From: Theropithecus gelada | Taxonomy: Eukaryota; Chordata; Mammalia; Primates; Cercopithecidae | Reading direction: 5' to 3' | DNA: 64,000 nt | Assembly: GCF_003255815.1 (NCBI RefSeq) | Contig: NC_037674.1 | Location: 22,184,286 to 22,248,285, forward strand | Shown here: piece by piece, positions 1-11,175 of the stretch | Numbering within the stretch: the stretch's first letter is position 1 | How the letters are laid out: every line of letters begins with the position of its first letter | Position numbers and translations under genes: made by a program | The notes under the pieces: model-generated | What the model was told of the DNA's origin: nothing | The model's input: the letters and a program-made list of their open reading frames with translations, nothing else | The model's database searches: none

Positions 1-1025
1 ATCAAATTCCACTTTTTCCTCTCCTGCCCCCAACATATATACACCCATAGAAAAATGAGTCTAATTTCTGCTTTAACTCATTATCTCTGACCTACTGGGG
101 AACAGGTCAGAAATTCACATTGGAAATTTAATATGTGCAAATTGCAGCTAAGTTTAAAAATAACTCTTTCTCAGAGTTCAACCCCTGGCTCTTAAGCTGA
201 CACCTGCATTTGAGCTCTCTTTGTGGTTTTTGAGTCCTAGCTTTGCCTGTGGAATTCTCCAAGACTGCCACACTCCTTAGTGATGACCAGCTTTTGGAAG
301 CATCCTTGAGTGCTTTCTTCTTGGCTGCATTTGTCTTTTCAGTGCTTAACACACATTGCCTCTCAAGAATACAGCAATGTCTCTCAAGGAAGGTTGACCT
401 GGCTGGCATCTGTATACCTCTTAATTGTTCCCTGTAGATCTCATACATATCAGACATTTCATGAGTTAGCACTAACAGGGAAATGGTTCTATTATAAACG
501 TTTACCAAAGTCAAGATCAGAAATCTCCAATAAGAAGACATTAAATGTATCAGGCAGTAGGCTGTAAAGAAATCATTTTTCCAGCATGACAGAAGGTTGT
601 ACCAAAGATATTCCTCAGACATACCTACGTCCTAGCTAAGCTTTCTCCTTGTGAAGCAACCTTTTCACATGCCAAGGATAACAACATGGTTTTACTGACA
701 CTTTGATACAAAATAAAATGTTATTTCACAAACATAACATTATATGGCAATCTGTAGATTGTATAAGTTCTTTATGAATATGCCAAAGCAGAAAATAACT
801 GTGACACAGTAACAGTTGCCTTTGCCAGGTCTTGCAAGACCCTACCTTGTACAGACAGTGACATCCACATGCTGCACGTCCTACGTAGGTCCTCTGGAAA
901 CCATGAAGTTGGTTTCCATGAGACCATGTGCTGGAGACTGTGTGCTGCCACTTTCTCCTCTGTGTGGCCACTGGCTTCTGAATAGACACTGCAACTGTGT
1001 CTAATTAGGTGTATGGCTTGCTATC
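1..1025. other. Unassigned non-repetitive sequence
   Basis: I recognise no transposon family here. The only notable object is an open frame on the minus strand (128-622), listed separately. I see no splice-flanked coding segment, RNA gene or promoter. The right edge is set by the start of a MaLR LTR. Confidence 0.4.
128..622 (-). other. Unrecognised 164-codon open frame
   Basis: An ATG-started frame of 164 codons lies outside any repeat I can name. The predicted product has a hydrophobic, aromatic N-terminal third, then a basic and polar C-terminal half rich in Lys, Arg and Ser (for example TEKTNAAKKKALKDASKS). I recognise no domain, signal peptide or family. No splice sites or polyadenylation signal tie it to a gene. 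It is longer than most chance frames in this AT-rich window, but chance or a decayed processed pseudogene remains the likeliest explanation. Codon conservation in other primates would separate these. Confidence 0.1.
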
Positions 1026-1367
1026 TGATATGGTTTGGCTTTTGTCCCCACCCAAATCTCATCTCGAATTGTAATCCCCACATGTCGATGGAGAGACCTT
1101 GTGGGAGGTGAGGGGATCATGGGGTGGTTTCTCCCACGATGTTCTTGCGGTAGTGAGGGAGTTCTCATGAGATCTGATGGTTTTAAAAGTGGTGGTTTCC
1201 CCACTCTCTCTCTGTGACCTTGTGAAGAAAATGCTTGCTTCTTCTTTGCCTTCTGCCTTGATTTTAAGTTTCCTGAGCCATGAGGAACTGAGTCAATTAA
1301 AACTTTCCTTCACATATTACCCAGTCTCAGGTATTCTTTTTAGCAGTGTGAAAATGATTACAGATAA
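1026..1367 (+). repeat. MaLR 5' LTR
   Basis: Essentially complete LTR. It shows the family landmarks: the 5' TGATATGGTTTGGC start, a GAGATCTGATGGTTTTA block near 1170 and the CAATTAAAACTTTCC region near 1300, before the AGCAGTGTGAAAA end. The exact 3' boundary is uncertain by about 10 bases. Confidence 0.75.
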
Positions 1368-1605
1368 TTGGTACAGGGAGAGTGCAGTACTGCTATAAAG
1401 AAAACCTGAAAATGGGGAAGTGAATTTGCAACTGGGCAACAGGGACAGGTTAGCACAGTTTGAAGGGCTCAGGAGACAGGAAGATGTGGGCAAGTTTAGA
1501 TATTCCTAGAGACTTGCTGAATGATTTTTACAAAAATGCTAACAGTGATGGTGGGGACAATGAAGTCCAGGCTGAGGTGATCTCAGATGGTAATGCAGAT
1601 GGCTT

Positions 1606-1811
1606 TACAAATGGCAGTTTCCCTTGGTCTCTCTCCCTCCTGTCACGTTATGAAGAAGCAACTTGCTTCTCCTTTGCCTTCCTCCATGATTCTAAGTTTC
1701 AAGTCATGCAGAACTGTGAGTCAATTAAACCTCTTTTCTTTCTAAATTGCCCAGTCTCTTCATAGCAACTGAAAGGTATTCTTTACAGCAGTGTGAAAAC
1801 GAGCAAATACA
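1606..1811 (+). repeat. MaLR 3' LTR, 3' half only
   Basis: This repeats the second half of the 5' LTR in the same orientation. The matching blocks are CTTGCTTCTCCTTTGCCTTC, GTCAATTAAACCTC, TTGCCCAGTCTC and CAGCAGTGTGAAAAC. The upstream half is missing, so the internal deletion ends inside this LTR. Confidence 0.75.
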
Positions 1812-1859
1812 CTATCTTCAATCTGTAATCCACCTAAAATGTCGCAGACACCCTGAAGA

Positions 1860-2270
1860 TGCCAAATAAATACAACTATTGAGTACAGCCTTCAAGACTC
1901 TCTACAATACTGTTCCAATCTCTATCTTTAGCCTTGCCACCTACAACTCCCTTGAGTGCATTTTATGTTCAGGTGCCCTGGATTAAGCGTTGGCACTGAT
2001 TATCATCCTCACCTTTCCACATCTGTGCCTGTGCTCTGCTGCTCTCCTTGTGGGCTCTCTCCTTATGTCCACCTCTAAATTTTCAAGCCATGTCAACACT
2101 CATCTCAAAGCTGCCTTCTTCACAAATCCTCAGCTATCCTTCCTCCATGTGTGCTGATATGACTCTGATGAACCCCTCCTGGCACTTTATTAACATGGGT
2201 TATTACTGCATTTTCCTCAATCTGCTTTTGTATTACCATCACCAGCCTCTTCTTAATTTCTACCACTGGA
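1860..2270 (+). repeat. L2 LINE fragment
   Basis: The order of pyrimidine-rich blocks matches the L2 3' region: a stretch resembling the 'tgccacctaca...' segment, then 'tcaacactcatctcaaagctgccttc', then a decayed tail. Degenerate, so identified by eye with moderate confidence. Confidence 0.5.
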
Positions 2271-2391
2271 TTTGAATTCAGCATTGTATCCTTTGGAACC
2301 AAAATATGTTTGATAATTTAAATTATATATTTTCAAAAGGGGTGAAATCTCTTTTAAAAAATCATAAGCAGAATCCTCAACGTGATGTCAT

Positions 2392-2545
2392 AGCAGTGGT
2401 TCACAAACTTCAGTGGTCAAAGCCAAAAGGAACTTTATTTATGAAGTCTGTGATAGGTTCTGGAAATTGCATTTTTAACAAGCAACTCAAATGATTCTGA
2501 TGCAGGTGGTACTAGTGCCATACTTGGGAAATAACTGCCAGAGAG
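2392..2545 (+). mobile_element. MER5-like hAT-Charlie relic
   Basis: It begins AGTGGTTCACAAACTT and includes GAAATTGCATTTTTAACAAG followed by GATTCTGATGCAGGTGGT, which are landmarks of the short non-autonomous MER5 DNA transposons. The right inverted repeat is decayed. Confidence 0.6.
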
Positions 2546-4094
2546 AACAATTACTAAAGGGAGCAAGGGCAGGTGGTAGCCAGTGTGTAAAACAAACAAT
2601 TATCCGTAATTTAAAACTTAACTACTTCTGGCTTCACAGTATAGAGAAGGCTGGTCCAAGTACAGAAGATGGTTAGCCGTCTACAATAAAAACCTCATGC
2701 TTGAAAAGTGTAGTGAAAGGGAATTACACTGGACAACAGTTCTGCACAACTTAAATAGAATGTGGAACTCTTTTTTAAAAATGAAATAAAATAATTTTTA
2801 TTGAACTGATTATGTTGGCTTTAGGAATAGCACACAGAAATTTCGCATAGATACTGTATGAGAAACTTAGCAGCAGTCAATACAAACATCAAATTATATA
2901 ATATCAGTTTAGAGCTTAAAATAGCTACAGTACCATAAGCTAGAGGAAGAGTTAAATATGTAGAAAATAATCAAATTTTATAAATATTACCTGCTTGCAA
3001 AGGAGGTATTTAGTTGTACATAGGAATTATCTTTTAATTCTGTGATTTTCTGTTATTTAAAATCTAAAATATAGGGAAAATAAAATTCACATTTATAATG
3101 TAAAACATCAGCTTGTCCCAAATTTCTTCAGGCCTAAAAAGGCTGTGAGAAGAAATAGAATCACAGTAATAGCAGTGATTCTAATTTTGCTCCTACTTGC
3201 CCCGCTTGCAAAAGACTCCAGTCCCACTGCAAAGCCCTCTCTCCTACTTCTGGAAGAACTCATGGAGTATCACACATGCGCAGAAATAGATCATTTTTTA
3301 TTTTGTACAGATGCTAAGTTGCTTAGTATCATCTGGGTACCATTGTGTTTGCCAAGTTCCCAACATTTTTTCTCAGTCATCACTGAGTCCCTCCTTGTCC
3401 ATAAAACGCTGTCATCTCCTTCCACAGCCCAGTCATGTACACGACTAATATGCTTAATATCCATGGTGTTCTTCTGCAAAATGGAGAATGCTGATTCTCT
3501 TTTGGTTCACACTACATTAGAGTGAACTCTGAACATGCTAGCTTAGGACTGATGCTTTACAGAGTTTTCAACCCTTTTTGCTTACAAAAGCTTTAATTTT
3601 CATAGAACTTGGATACAAATCTAAAGGTGGCTACACCAGGAACTCAGTATGAATTACACACATAACCACTGCCTCCCAGTATGTAAGTTGCTCCAAAAGA
3701 CTTCTCATTTATCATGTGAATGAGCTTCTGTTGCTCCTCCACTACTACCTTTGGTCAATTTTGTTTATAGCCCAACAAAACCACTGTCACTAGCTATGTT
3801 TTGTTGTTTAAGAACTCTATTTTTAGAATGCAAACATGCTAAAGTGGGGGGAAAACATGTTACATTGTATAAAAGATAGGCATCATACCTATGAGAAATG
3901 GGCTTATTTTTTATTATGAAAGCTTAATTCAGGACCTACCAACCACCTGAATAGATTTACATACACTTTGTAGATAATGGCAGAAATAAAATAATTTCCG
4001 TAAGATTTAATCCTATTGCTCACTGGTAAATATTTTTATTTGGCCTGCACGGTGTTTATAATTTTAAAAAATGATTAATAATTAAAATGAAAAT
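2546..4094. other. Unassigned sequence
   Basis: AT-rich with no recognised repeat. Short frames (for example 3145-3525, plus, 126 codons) start with hydrophobic stretches but show no family signature. I do not call them genes. Confidence 0.4.
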
Positions 4095-4393
4095 AACGCT
4101 TACATTCATTAAGTGCTTATTACATAGGGAGTCACATGAATTTGACTATTTTAGTCCTCAATAAACGCTATGAGCTAGGCGGTACCGCAAAAGTGCACGT
4201 CTCTCAGGATAAAAATCACACTGCCATCTTCACAGCCTTTGGGACAGCCCTATTTTTAACTCCGTTTTCAGCTGAGAACAATGAGGCCTTGAACAATTGA
4301 GTGTCACTAGCATCACAGCCTAGTCAGTGGCAGAGCCAGGATACAAATGCAGTGTCTCATGCTCCAAAGTTTGCCCTGTGCTATACTGCCCCT
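4095..4393 (-). repeat. MIR SINE, antisense
   Basis: Antisense MIR landmarks in order: a ttcattaagtgcttattaca block, ctcaataaacgctatgagct, caatgaggccttgaac, cacagcctagtcagtggcag with agccaggatacaaatgcag, then the tRNA-like end ctatactgcccctgg. It is long for a MIR and possibly near complete, with a small insertion near 4190. Confidence 0.7.
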
Positions 4394-4864
4394 GGAATCA
4401 GAATATTGAACTTCACAAGGCATATTTCTAGCTCCTGTAGGAAAGTCAAATGATCTGGCAATAAGAGTCCATCATTTCTACAGGAGCCCAAAGGTTGAAG
4501 GGAATGATGGCTGCTCCCCACAACAGCACACACATAACCTTTTCAGCACAGCCTATCCCTCTCCATCTCCTCCCTGACAGGGAGCCCTTCAGCATCATCC
4601 TGCCTGGTTGCCTTTCCTATAGAAAGCCAAAAGGGCAAGTGGAAGGTTTCCCTATATGCATGTCTTGACCCCAAAAGTTAGTTCTGAAGGCCCTCCCATC
4701 ACACATCCCACAGGCCTTCATACATTATGTCACTGCTTGGCCCTGAAGGCATGTGAGTTTGTGAGTCTGTATCTAGGCTCTCAAAATAAGAGCTACAAAA
4801 TAACAGCAAATCTCATGATAGATAGCCTCTGTAGCTACATAACGTAGACTTCTAGACCAAGATA

Positions 4865-5065
4865 GTAAAGTACATAGGTTTGGATCACAGGTGTTGGATT
4901 AGACAGACACAATTTAAGTACCAACTTTACCACCTAGTAGCTGTTACTCAGGATAATTAAATTTAAACCCTGAACCTCAGTTTCTTTTGCTGCTCTGTGC
5001 ATTTAATAAAATAAATGACATGCCCAGCACATTCATAGTGAAGGAATAAATAAGTGATTAAAATA
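4865..5065 (+). repeat. MIR SINE
   Basis: Sense-orientation MIR relic. It has the 'ggattagacagacac' region, 'caactttaccacctagtag', 'gaacctcagtttcttttgctg' and a tail resembling 'cagcacattcatagtgaagg'. Confidence 0.6.
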
Positions 5066-8000
5066 CAAATGAAACTTTGTAAAGTGCTAAATGAGAACTG
5101 CTAGTTTCATTATTTTTCTACATTAGCTCTTAGGTTCATGTATGAGTCTTTGATACTTTAATTGGAAAAAGGAAAGTGTTATTATTAATCACTCAAGTTT
5201 ATCTATATGGTGATGATTTTGCCCTAGGAGCTTCTAACGAGGATGGATGAAACAATGGTTCCGTGACTTGATAAACTTGTACTTTGCTTTTATCTATCAG
5301 TGCTAAAGGCAAAGATTATCCTGCAGAGATAGCACAGGTACCTGGCCATTGATAGTTAGGTCCTGGTCAATGGCTTTATTCTTCTGAAGATTGTGATGAC
5401 TAATTACTTAAATGTGCTCTCCCTCTAACATTAACCTGGAGAAAGGAACTATTTTCTTGAAAATGTTGTTTCTTTATTGACAAAGCACTTGCAGAACATG
5501 GAAGGTACCAAAAATGAAACTGTTTCCATTATTTTTCCATGATATTCATCTGTTTGCATTATAAAGCTTTGATCTTTGACTGCTGCAATATTAGATACTT
5601 GGAGCCTAATATCGTTGAGGGCCCAGCTAAGTGTTTTACAGAAAGCATTCAATAAATACTTGCTCAAGTAGCAAATGAATATATAAATAATTGAATGCAC
5701 TCCAGGAAGTTCACTATATTCACTCTCATTTGCATGAGATCACATATACAATTGGCCTCCACATCAAGAAAGGATGAAAAATAAAATAGATTAAATCAGT
5801 CTCAGCAGAGTACCCCTTACCTCACTAGACTAAGTTCCTTCTGCATTTCCAAGGTAAGCAATGAGATGCAAATCTGGCTTTGGCTATTCCTTTGAGCATA
5901 TGATTTCTTAAAGGGAACTTAAAGGGGCCTCATCACTGTTTCCATTAAATATAGAAAGATTTCCTAAAGTTGTACTCAAAGGGGCATTTCTCATGGGAAC
6001 TGGATATAAAATCAAACTCCAAATGTCTCCCTTATGCCACAGCATGGACCAGATGTTCCCAGAGAATTTCTGAATATGTCAGGATCAAAGAGTAGTGTGA
6101 AGTAGGCATTAAATAAGCCAAGTTCCAATGAAACATAAAGGTTTTGATTATTCCATAAGTGAAAAACCATAAAGAGATACATAAATGCACAGCTCAGAAT
6201 ACAGATTATATTTAGCAAAAATAATTTTCACAAATGCTTATATTTTTATCTAATTCTTAAAAACCTGGCATCTGTGAGATTTTTTCAGTAAATGTTGCCA
6301 TTATTGACTGTAAAATATAAAAATATTTAAGCATGTTCTTATCTAATGAAAGTACCACAAATGAGTAATTTAGGGTAAGAACACATGCCCAAATATAGCT
6401 TATGATTTGATGGTAAAAAAAAAAAAAAAAGTTTAAGTGTTTCAATAAAAAATACATTTTAAGATATATTAAAATATGAATAATTAAACTCTTTTACTGT
6501 CTCCTGAGAAATCACAGGGATTCTTCATTGTTTTCTGAGAAACATCATATAAATGGATAATTGCTTAAAACAGAAAAACAATAACTTCCAATAATATGAA
6601 AGGGCTTAAAGCCAAATGTATTTCATTCCTCTACCTAGGTAAAATAATTAAGCAAAAAATGAGATGAAAATTTTGTCTACAATGGACTAAAAATGGCTAT
6701 AAACCTCAAATTCTAGTCTGTCAAAAATGACTGCCAATTATTGTGCCATTTGGATTAAATCAACGTGGAATTCTAAAATTCAACATAAAATATTTTATAG
6801 TTCAAATAGCATATTTTCTTGAAAGATATGCATGAGACTTCTGAGCACCCACATTTTAATTCTTTTCTTGAGAATATTAAGTCGGGTGGGATTGGAACAT
6901 AAATAGAATAGTTGGCGACCTATTATACACATGATTCTGGAGGAAAGTTCAACAGGAGAGATAATATTAAAGAAATAAATGCATGGCTTTCTTATATTTT
7001 CAAAAAATCTTCTAAATCATAATATTTTCTAAACACGTAACAAGGGTAAATGATAGGGATAAGTAGTAGCAATCAGCTATTAGCTGCTGACCTCATTGAA
7101 CATATTAGAGAAGAATTCAATTAAATAAAAGACTTGTGAATTTCAGAGACAGTCATCTCAACATTTCAGCCTGATGATATATGTCCAATTTCCATAGGCT
7201 AAAATGTAAGGATGGATATATCCTCAGAACACAAGACACAGAAAATCGGATGTGATAACATGGTAAGTCAACATAATTAAATGAAGCTGGTACCTGCTGG
7301 AGCCCACTCATCTCAATCATTCTCACACCATTCATGGGCAAACAACAGACCTGCATAGACCCAAACCACACCCAACGTTAGGTATTTACCTGAAAAACTC
7401 CAAAATGGGATCTCCTGATAGATACTTTCAGGAAGAGGAAGAAGGAAACATTATCAATCAAGGAGATAAATAATACACCACGAAGAATGAAGAAGAGTTA
7501 TTTTAGAAAGCAAGAGTATAAACATCTAAGTAGTAACTACAGAAACATGGTCAACTTGGGTTAAAAAAAAAAAAAAGAGTTCAAAGAAGAAAAATATAAT
7601 GTTTAAAAGGTATGATAAGATAATAAAGAATAAAACCTCCTATTATATCTCACCATTTTGAGGGTCAGGAAATTCAAACACGGTCTGCCTGGTCTTGTCT
7701 CTGATCTGCATATTGGACCTCCAATGAGAAGACTCAAACGTTTGGTAGCCCAAACAACTACAGCTGGTTGGGCATCATACTTTCTATACATGGTCAGCTT
7801 AGTCTTCCTCAGCATGGTATTCTCAAGGTAGCTGTACTAGACTACAGTCCCCTTAAAGACTAGATCAGAACTGTCAGGTGTCACATCCACTATATTCTAT
7901 AGGTCAAAGTAGTCAAGTAGTCATGTTGCAGCCTAGATTCAAGAGGACAGAAAACAGAATTTCTCTCAATGGGCAGAATATTTTAAAATTGTGGATATCT

Positions 8001-8379
8001 TTATTCTGACAGAAGTGATGATATGCTTTTTTCCAGCAGTGAAGAATATGCTCTAACTTCAAAATTCTGTCTTAGAGTCTGCCTTCTCAGATGTCTCTTG
8101 GCATCAAGTGTTACAGATTGAGTTCTCCACAAATCTGATCGTGAGATAATTTGGGTGCATGAATCTTATTGTGAAGTACTTTTGGGATCAATGCCTTTTA
8201 GGAAGTAAAGGAAGCAGTATTCGGTAGATTGAGAAGTTAGGCTGTTCTGCAGTCATAACAAGGGACAGAGATGATCTTGCGGTTTGGGAGTTGGAAAATT
8301 GTCCTAAACTGTTACAAGGAACTGGGCTTCCGTAACCTGACATTTCAAGTTGTTGAATGCCTCCATAGGAATTAGGCAT
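5066..8379. other. Unassigned sequence with minor relics
   Basis: About 3.3 kb without a gene I can support. A short L2-like tail (CATTCAATAAATACTTG, near 5647-5665) and A-runs near 6416-6430 and 7565-7576 are the only repeat signals I see. The stretch from about 7600 to 8380 runs directly into an MLT1-like LTR end and may be part of the same MaLR element, but I cannot prove it. Confidence 0.4.
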
Positions 8380-8499
8380 TTCTCTTCAGCTGAGAGCAAT
8401 TTCTACCAGTGCATAGCCTCCAGAACTGTGAGAAAAAATATTCTATTGTGTATACATTACCCAGTTTGTGGAATTCGGTTGTAACAACACAAAGAAATA
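8380..8499 (+). repeat. MLT1-like LTR 3' end
   Basis: It contains CCTCCAGAACTGTGAGAAAA, then ATTACCCAGTTTGTGG and a gttgtaacaacacaaag end, in the order found at the 3' end of MLT1/MST LTRs. The 5' part is not recognisable. Confidence 0.5.
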
Positions 8500-8640
8500 A
8501 AGACAGTAATCTTAACTTTATCTTTTAAAAAATCCCTTTTGCCATGTAACAATATATATTCATGGGTTCCAAGGATTAGAGTGTGCACATCTTTGGGGGG
8601 CATTCTGCCTACTGCTCCAATTTGAGCGCTATTTAAAGCA
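8500..8640 (-). repeat. MLT1-like LTR fragment, antisense
   Basis: The blocks ttttgccatgtaacaatata, ttcatgggttccaaggatta and gcacatctttggggggcatt match an MLT1-type LTR read on the opposite strand. It abuts the sense fragment to its left, giving a back-to-back pair. Confidence 0.45.
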
Positions 8641-8689
8641 GCAACAGCTAACATCCAGAAACAACTGATTCCCATTATTACTTAATTTT

Positions 8690-8875
8690 TCTCGAAAGCA
8701 CTGATCATAATTTGCTACATCATTTACTTGTTTATCATTTAAGAACTCCTCCTAACATATAACTTCAAGGCAAAGGTTTTATGTTTTTTCATTCATTGCT
8801 ATATTTCTAGTGTCTAAAAGATGCCTAGCACATAATAGGTATTTAAGTATTTACTGGATGAATAGATTAAAACCT
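8690..8875 (+). repeat. L2 LINE 3' end
   Basis: It has the 'atttctagtgtctaaaagatgcctagcacataataggta' type of sequence followed by 'tttactggatgaatag', a decayed form of the L2 terminus. Confidence 0.6.
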
Positions 8876-9072
8876 GATTGTCTATAAATACAAAGAGAAA
8901 AAGTAAACTGTTTGCATTAATGTATTTCAAATCTGGTGTAACACCTTAAAATTTGACAAAGATAGCTCAGATAGGAAAAACATAAAAGAATGGCTGAAGG
9001 TATAGTCACTATACTACGGCCTTTATTTACCCCTGCAGTGAATAGCAGAATTAGTAGACAGGGTGAAGAACA

Positions 9073-9209
9073 TTTTTTTTTCTTTTTTTGTAGAGTCAAG
9101 GTCATAATATGTTTCCCATGCTGGTCTTGAATTCCTGGCCTCCAACAATCCTCCTACCTCAGCCTCCCAAAGCGCTGAAGATTACAGGCCTGAGCCCCTG
9201 GACCTAGCC
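9073..9209 (-). repeat. Old Alu monomer or partial AluJ, antisense
   Basis: A T-rich tail at 9073-9089 is followed by an Alu half reading antisense, through CAGCCTCCCAAAGCGCTGAA to a degraded gagcccctggacctagcc end. Only about one arm is present and many positions differ from consensus, which suggests an old copy. Confidence 0.7.
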
Positions 9210-9319
9210 TAAAGAACTAACTTGATACTTCATTCTAAATAATGATTTGTTGTTTAAATGTTTTGCAACATAAAATCATTTTGTGAGGTAATTAAAATGT
9301 GTGAAAAGAATCATTAATT

Positions 9320-10560
9320 TCCTCAAAACGAAAAGCAAACAAGAAAACTTCTGACCATAGTCAAAGTGACAAAAAACCAAATTCTCACAAGAATCAGTGG
9401 GCCATTAAACATAATTGTAATGTTAATCTAATAACAATATTGAACAAATCACCAGAAAATACTGTAATCGGAAGAGCTGGGTGCATTAGTCATATAAGAT
9501 ATTATGTTAGATAATACACGTTTTATAAAAGTTTGGTATTGACAAACAGCAAGATTAATAGAATAAAATGTGAACTCCAGAAATAGCACAGAATATGTAT
9601 GAGACATTAACATATGATATAGAATTCAATTCAATCCTGTATAGACTTTTCAGAGTAACATTTGAATACATTTGCTTGAAAAACAAATGAATAAAAATGT
9701 GTCTGCATATTACTCCTCATGCCCAAATAAATTCTAGGTGGAGGGTAAGTTTTAATTACAAAAATAAAAACTGTAATATTGGTAGAAAAACAAAGATAAA
9801 TTTTTTTTACATTGTTGAGTTAGATAAGGCCTTTCTATGAAAGACATAAATCCCAGAAGACAAAATGGAAGCAACGGATGAATGTAATTATGTAGAAATT
9901 TAAAATGTATGCACAACAAAATTTCAGCCTCATTAACAAAGGCAAAATATGAAGAGCAAATCTAATTAAAATATGTCTCATTTGCATGTATTTTATACAT
10001 AAATCATATTTATATGGCAAAAGGCTAGTTTTTTAAATATAAAATTATTTTTTGAAATGACCAAAACTCAGATATGAAATATAATTAATGGAAATATACA
10101 GCATTGCCTAAGAAACAACTTAAAAATAGTCAATTGACATATAATTAAAGAAATGCAAATTTGAACATTTTCGGTAGCACTGTTCACCAATTAGAATAAG
10201 TCCTAAGAAATGTTAATATACAAAACTCTTATGCACTGTAAGAGAGAAGGTAATTTGTATAATCATTTTAGAAGGCATTTTAAATGTCTAGTCACCTATT
10301 TACCTATCTATCACCTGTCTAGGTGTATGTACATAGAGAATAGAGACTCCAGCAATAGCACAACATACTTACAAGAATATAGCGATTTTAACAGGAATAC
10401 GTTTGACCCCATTAGCCTCACTCTTGAGTATGTATCATATACTTTCACAATTGTGCAAAGACAAAATTGAAGATTGATTGCACTACACTCTTTGTAATTA
10501 CATAAACTGAAAAATGAGTAAATATTCATTAATAAAAAGTATTGTAAAATAAATTGGTCT
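9320..10560 (+). mobile_element. Old L1 (L1M/HAL1-like) ORF2 3' relic
   Basis: AT-rich sequence with L1 ORF2 3' landmarks: 'tggtattgacaaacagcaagattaatag', 'aaataaattctaggtggagg', 'gaaagacataaatcccagaag', and a stretch resembling the 'cagcaat...aggaatacgtttgaccc' region. Frames are broken throughout. The family assignment is approximate and the edges may be off by 100 bases. Confidence 0.5.
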
Positions 10561-10711
10561 TCCATACGATAGCCTGCTACACAGCTCTTTTCAAGAATGA
10601 GGTAGCAAGAAATATTTGAATAGTTTTGTATTTTTTTCCACTGTAAAATTCTCCCTTTGTATATAAAAAATATCTTGGGGAAAATACTTTGCTCTTACCT
10701 TGTTTCTCCTT

Positions 10712-11175
10712 TGTATTAGTCCGTCCGTTCTCAAGCTGCTAATAAAGACATACTCAAGCCTGGGTAATGTATTTTAAAAAAGGAGTTTTAACTGACTCAC
10801 AGTTTTGCAGGTCTGCGCAGGCCTCCGGAAACTTAAAATCATGGCAGAAGAGGAAGCAAACAGGTCCTTCACACGGCGGCAGCAAAGGGAAGTGCAGAGC
10901 AAAAGGGGATAAGCCCCTTAGAAAACTATCAGATCTCGTGAGAACTAACTATCATGAGACTAGGATGGGGGAAACCGCGCCCATGATTTAATTATCTACA
11001 CCTGGTCCCTCCCAGGCACCTGGGGATTATTATTTAATTATCTACACCTGGTCCCTCCCACACACCTAGGGATTATTATTTAATTATCTACACCTGGTCC
11101 CTCCCACGCACCTGGGGATTATGGGAACTACAATTCAAGATGAGATTTAGGTGGGTACACAGCCAAACCATTCCA
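10712..11175 (-). mobile_element. THE1-type MaLR solo LTR
   Basis: Read on the minus strand this is a THE1/MST-class LTR. On the plus strand it starts TGTATTAGTCCGTCC, passes the antisense landmark TCAGATCTCGTGAGAAC near 10930 and ends ACACAGCCAAACCATTCCA. A 46-bp segment is present three times in tandem (10987-11124), which lengthens the LTR. No internal region flanks it, so it is a solo LTR. I do not see a convincing 5-bp target duplication. Confidence 0.85.
10987..11124. repeat. 46-bp tandem repeat, three copies, inside the LTR
   Basis: Units are 10987-11032, 11033-11078 and 11079-11124. Each begins TTTAATTATCTACACCTGGT and continues through CCCTCCCA and GGGATTAT. They differ at only a few positions (CAGGCACCTGG, CACACACCTAGG, CACGCACCTGG). 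A normal LTR has one copy of this segment. Confidence 0.9.

Larger units (their letters stand above)
1026..1811 (+). mobile_element. ERVL-MaLR element (MST/THE1-type), internally deleted
   Basis: The element reads 5' LTR (1026 to about 1367), then the start of the internal region (about 1368-1605), then the 3' half of a second LTR (about 1606-1811). It begins TGATATGGTTTGGCT and ends in CA. The five bases CTATC occur directly before it (1021-1025) and directly after it (1812-1816), as expected for a retroviral-type target duplication. It is therefore one insertion that later lost most of its interior and the first half of the 3' LTR. The frames inside it are not intact genes. Confidence 0.85.

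Noticed and set aside
3145..3525. 126-codon frame starting with a signal-peptide-like hydrophobic stretch
   Set aside because: No mature domain, no cleavage-site context and no transcript signals. A chance frame is more likely.
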